A stretch of 6,838 bases of DNA from an uncultured Saprospiraceae bacterium (lineage in GTDB: Bacteria > Bacteroidota > Bacteroidia > Chitinophagales > Saprospiraceae): positions 1-6,838 of the forward strand of contig CALGLY010000455.1 in NCBI GenBank assembly GCA_937959095.1, given 5' to 3'. Shown here piece after piece: positions 4,695-6,838 of the stretch; positions within the stretch are counted from its first letter, which is position 1, and each line of letters starts with the position of its first letter. Position numbers and translations under genes: made by a program. Under the pieces are notes generated by a model that was not told where the DNA came from, made no database searches, and saw only the letters and a list, made by a program, of their open reading frames with translations.

Positions 4695-6623
4695 TTATAA
4701 CAATTCTTTAAAATACGCCGCAAACTCCGCTACGTTCATCACGCCCACATCGCCTTCCCCTTGTCGGCGCACAGCGATTTGTCCGTTTTCCACTTCCTTC
4801 TCTCCTACAATAAGCATAAAAGGAATTTTCTTCAATTCATTATCGCGAATCTTACGACCTATCTTTTCAGAACGTCCATCTATTACACCACGAATATCGT
4901 GCTGCGCTAGTTCTTGTTCCACTTTACGTGCATAATCATTAAAACGATCACTAATCGGTAAAATTGCAAACTGCTCTGGTGTCAGCCAAAGCGGGAATTT
5001 ACCAGCCGTGTGTTCTATCAGGATACTCATAAAACGCTCCATAGAACCAAATGGTGCACGGTGAATCATGACAGGACGATGCGTTGCATTATCCGAGCCG
5101 ATATACTCCAACTCGAAACGATCTGGTAAGTTATAATCTACCTGAATCGTTCCCAATTGCCAGCTTCTACCGATGGCATCACGTACCATAAAATCCAATT
5201 TTGGGCCATAGAATGCCGCTTCACCTAGCTCTTGTGTCGTTTCTAATCCCACGCTTGCGGTCGCATCAATAATCGCTTTTTCAGCAGCGTCCCAGTTTTC
5301 ATCCGAACCGATATATTTTTCAGGAGTTGCTGGGTCGCGTAAAGAAATTTGTGCAGTCACATCATCGAAGCCCATTTTAGAAAGTACTGTTTGCGTTAGG
5401 TCGAGTACATTCAAAAATTCGTCTTTCAATTGATCCGTCGTGCAGAAAATATGAGCATCATCCTGCGTGAATCCGCGTACCCGCGAAAGCCCGTGTAACT
5501 CACCACTTTGTTCGTAGCGATAAACCGTTCCAAACTCCGCGATGCGAATAGGTAAATCGCGATAAGAGTGCGGACGATGTGCAAATATTTCGCAGTGGTG
5601 TGGACAGTTCATCGGCTTCAACAAAAACTCCTCGCCTTCGCGTGGCGTATTGATTGGCTGAAAACTATCCTCTCCATATTTCTCATAATGCCCCGAAGTG
5701 ACATACAATTCTTTCTTCCCGATATGCGGAGTCGTTACCATTTGGTAGCCACGCTTTTCTTGCTCTTCCTTTAGGAAATTCATCAGGCGTTCGCGCACCG
5801 CATTTCCTTTGGGCAACCAAATCGGTAAGCCTGCTCCTACCCGCTCCGAAAACATAAATAAACCCAATTCTGCACCCAATTTTCGGTGGTCGCGCTTCTT
5901 CGCTTCTTCTAGGAGGACCAAGTATTCCTTTAGTTCTTTTTGCTTCGGAAAACTCACGCCGTAGATGCGCGTCATCATCTTATTCTTCTCATCGCCACGC
6001 CAGTATGCACCTGCCACATTCATCAGCTTCACCGCCTTTATCGGACTCGTGCTAGGGATGTGTGGTCCACGACATAAATCCGTGAACCCGCCCTGTGTGT
6101 AGAAGCTAATCGTACCATCTTCCAAGTCTTCTAGCAATTCCAATTTGTACTCATCGCCCTTCTCCGTGAAGTGTGCAATCGCATCTGCTTTGGATACTTC
6201 TTTTCGGGTAAATTCGCTTTTGGTACGTGCCAATTCAAGCATTTTCTGCTCTATTTTTGGCAAGTCATTGATGGAAAGCTGTGTGCCATCGCCCAAGTCT
6301 ACATCATAGTAAAAGCCCGTTTCCAAAGCTGGCCCGATGCCAAACTTTACTTTTGGATAGAGTGCTTCTAATGCTTCGGCCATCAGGTGCGCCGAAGAGT
6401 GCCAAAAAGTGGCTTTGCCCTGCTTATCTCTCCAGGTGTGGAGTGCGATGTCTGCATCTGCCTCTATTGGGCGCGATGCATCCCGCATTTCGCCATTGAT
6501 AGATGCTGCTAATACATTGCGTGCGAGTCCTTCGCTGATGGATTTTGCGACTTCCATCGCGCTCACGCCTTTGTCATACGTGCGTACATTCCCATCTGGA
6601 AATGTAATATTAATTGTAGCCAT
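4695..6623 (-). CDS. thrS: Threonyl-tRNA synthetase
   Basis: This cytoplasmic class IIa enzyme attaches threonine to tRNA-Thr and clears mischarged Ser-tRNA-Thr. At 642 residues it equals the E. coli length and has the full bacterial domain order. There is an N-terminal TGS domain (about 1-62) and an editing domain with the HxxxH pair H75/H79 plus C184 and H188 in 'CRGPH'. The catalytic core (about 245-545) carries zinc ligands C340 ('MNCPHH'), H391 and H521, motif 2 around R369 ('[12 protein letters not shown]'), and motif 3 'GSMERF' with R530. The anticodon-binding domain spans about 548-642. All key residues are present. The ATG at 6623 gives the normal [11 protein letters not shown] start; an AGGAGG lies about 20 bp upstream, too far to be a standard ribosome site. 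No T-box is visible in the roughly 215-bp upstream region. The infC-rpmI-rplT genes that often follow thrS are absent here. Confidence 0.98.
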   Translation of the reverse strand: MATINITFPDGNVRTYDKGVSAMEVAKSISEGLARNVLAASINGEMRDASRPIEADADIALHTWRDKQGKATFWHSSAHLMAEALEALYPKVKFGIGPALETGFYYDVDLGDGTQLSINDLPKIEQKMLELARTKSEFTRKEVSKADAIAHFTEKGDEYKLELLEDLEDGTISFYTQGGFTDLCRGPHIPSTSPIKAVKLMNVAGAYWRGDEKNKMMTRIYGVSFPKQKELKEYLVLLEEAKKRDHRKLGAELGLFMFSERVGAGLPIWLPKGNAVRERLMNFLKEEQEKRGYQMVTTPHIGKKELYVTSGHYEKYGEDSFQPINTPREGEEFLLKPMNCPHHCEIFAHRPHSYRDLPIRIAEFGTVYRYEQSGELHGLSRVRGFTQDDAHIFCTTDQLKDEFLNVLDLTQTVLSKMGFDDVTAQISLRDPATPEKYIGSDENWDAAEKAIIDATASVGLETTQELGEAAFYGPKLDFMVRDAIGRSWQLGTIQVDYNLPDRFELEYIGSDNATHRPVMIHRAPFGSMERFMSILIEHTAGKFPLWLTPEQFAILPISDRFNDYARKVEQELAQHDIRGVIDGRSEKIGRKIRDNELKKIPFMLIVGEKEVENGQIAVRRQGEGDVGVMNVAEFAAYFKELL

Positions 6624-6637
6624 TCCGCTAACGTTTT

Positions 6638-6664
6638 ACTGCCCTCCTTACGATTGGCGGCAGT
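6638..6664. repeat. Small inverted repeat just upstream of thrS
   Basis: ACTGCC (6638-6643) and GGCAGT (6659-6664) are exact inverted arms around a 15-nt loop containing CTCCTTACGATTGG. On the minus strand the structure ends 14 bp before the thrS ATG and contains AGGAGGG, so it could affect leader folding. It could equally be a small dispersed palindrome; six-base arms are weak evidence. Confidence 0.3.
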
Positions 6665-6767
6665 GTATTTATGAAATAAAATTTGAATCGCGAATGTAGG
6701 GGTTTTTAGAGGGAACAGGAAAAGGGAAGGGAATAGTTTCCGAAAGGATGGCTATTTTGTATTTGTA

Positions 6768-6789
6768 GAGACGACATGCCTGCCGTCTC
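6768..6789. repeat. Palindromic GAGACG...CGTCTC intergenic element
   Basis: GAGACG (6768-6773) and CGTCTC (6784-6789) are exact inverted arms, and the inner bases CA/TG (6775-6776 and 6781-6782) also pair, giving a 22-bp palindrome with two mismatched pairs. Preceded by GTA, it resembles the GTAGAGACG-type intergenic palindromes scattered in some Bacteroidota and cyanobacterial genomes; that resemblance is from memory. I see no gene in the surrounding 6665-6838 on either strand. Confidence 0.4.
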
Positions 6790-6838
6790 CATGTCGCGTA
6801 TAGCTGTTCCATTTTGTTCTATATAGCAGCATAGCAAG

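Noticed and set aside
6691..6698. TACATTCG on the minus strand as a thrS promoter -7 element
   Set aside because: It matches TAnnTTTG with one mismatch, but no -33 element is present at the expected spacing, so the evidence is too thin for a feature.

Overview
The window is AT-rich bacterial chromosome, most likely from a Bacteroidota species and perhaps near the Saprospiria. The evidence is the run of short secreted lipoproteins with Cys-Lys/Glu-Asp starts, the lack of clear Shine-Dalgarno sequences, a Bacteroidota-style TAnnTTTG promoter element, and the FKBP lipoprotein, ThrRS and ACT protein types. The phylum is inferred from these style features, not from a marker tree. Every supported gene lies on the minus strand, so transcription runs from high to low coordinates.

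In transcription order: (1) thrS (4695-6623), a complete threonyl-tRNA synthetase, preceded by about 215 bp with two small palindromes. (2) An FKBP-type peptidyl-prolyl isomerase lipoprotein (4098-4556), separated from thrS by a spacer with an AT-rich repeat and a strong hairpin. (3) A compact pair: a two-ACT-domain protein (3582-4001) and an O6-alkylguanine-DNA alkyltransferase (3081-3569), 12 bp apart, followed by an inverted repeat and a good rho-independent terminator. (4) A gene-free stretch of about 300 bp. (5) A two-gene unit: a monohaem cytochrome-c-like lipoprotein with an unusual CX4CH motif (2105-2566) and a single-chain homologue of the type II copper monooxygenases (PHM/DBM family) with all six copper ligands recognisable (1121-2059). 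(6) A 161-bp near-palindrome that fills almost the whole next gap and looks like a MITE or palindromic insertion. (7) A small secreted beta-barrel-like protein (330-941). (8) At the left edge, the first 20 codons of a gene beginning like a site-specific DNA methyltransferase, from a GTG start.

The most interesting unit is the cytochrome plus copper monooxygenase pair. Both products are predicted to be lipid-anchored outside the cytoplasm. The copper protein has the His/Met ligand set of peptidylglycine alpha-hydroxylating monooxygenase, and its neighbour has a haem-binding motif, so the cytochrome could be the electron donor that ascorbate provides in animals. That is inference; substrate and partner are unknown. 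The rest is housekeeping or repair, with several palindromic intergenic elements, at least two of which share a core (near 187-225 and 4034-4058) and look like members of a dispersed repeat family.
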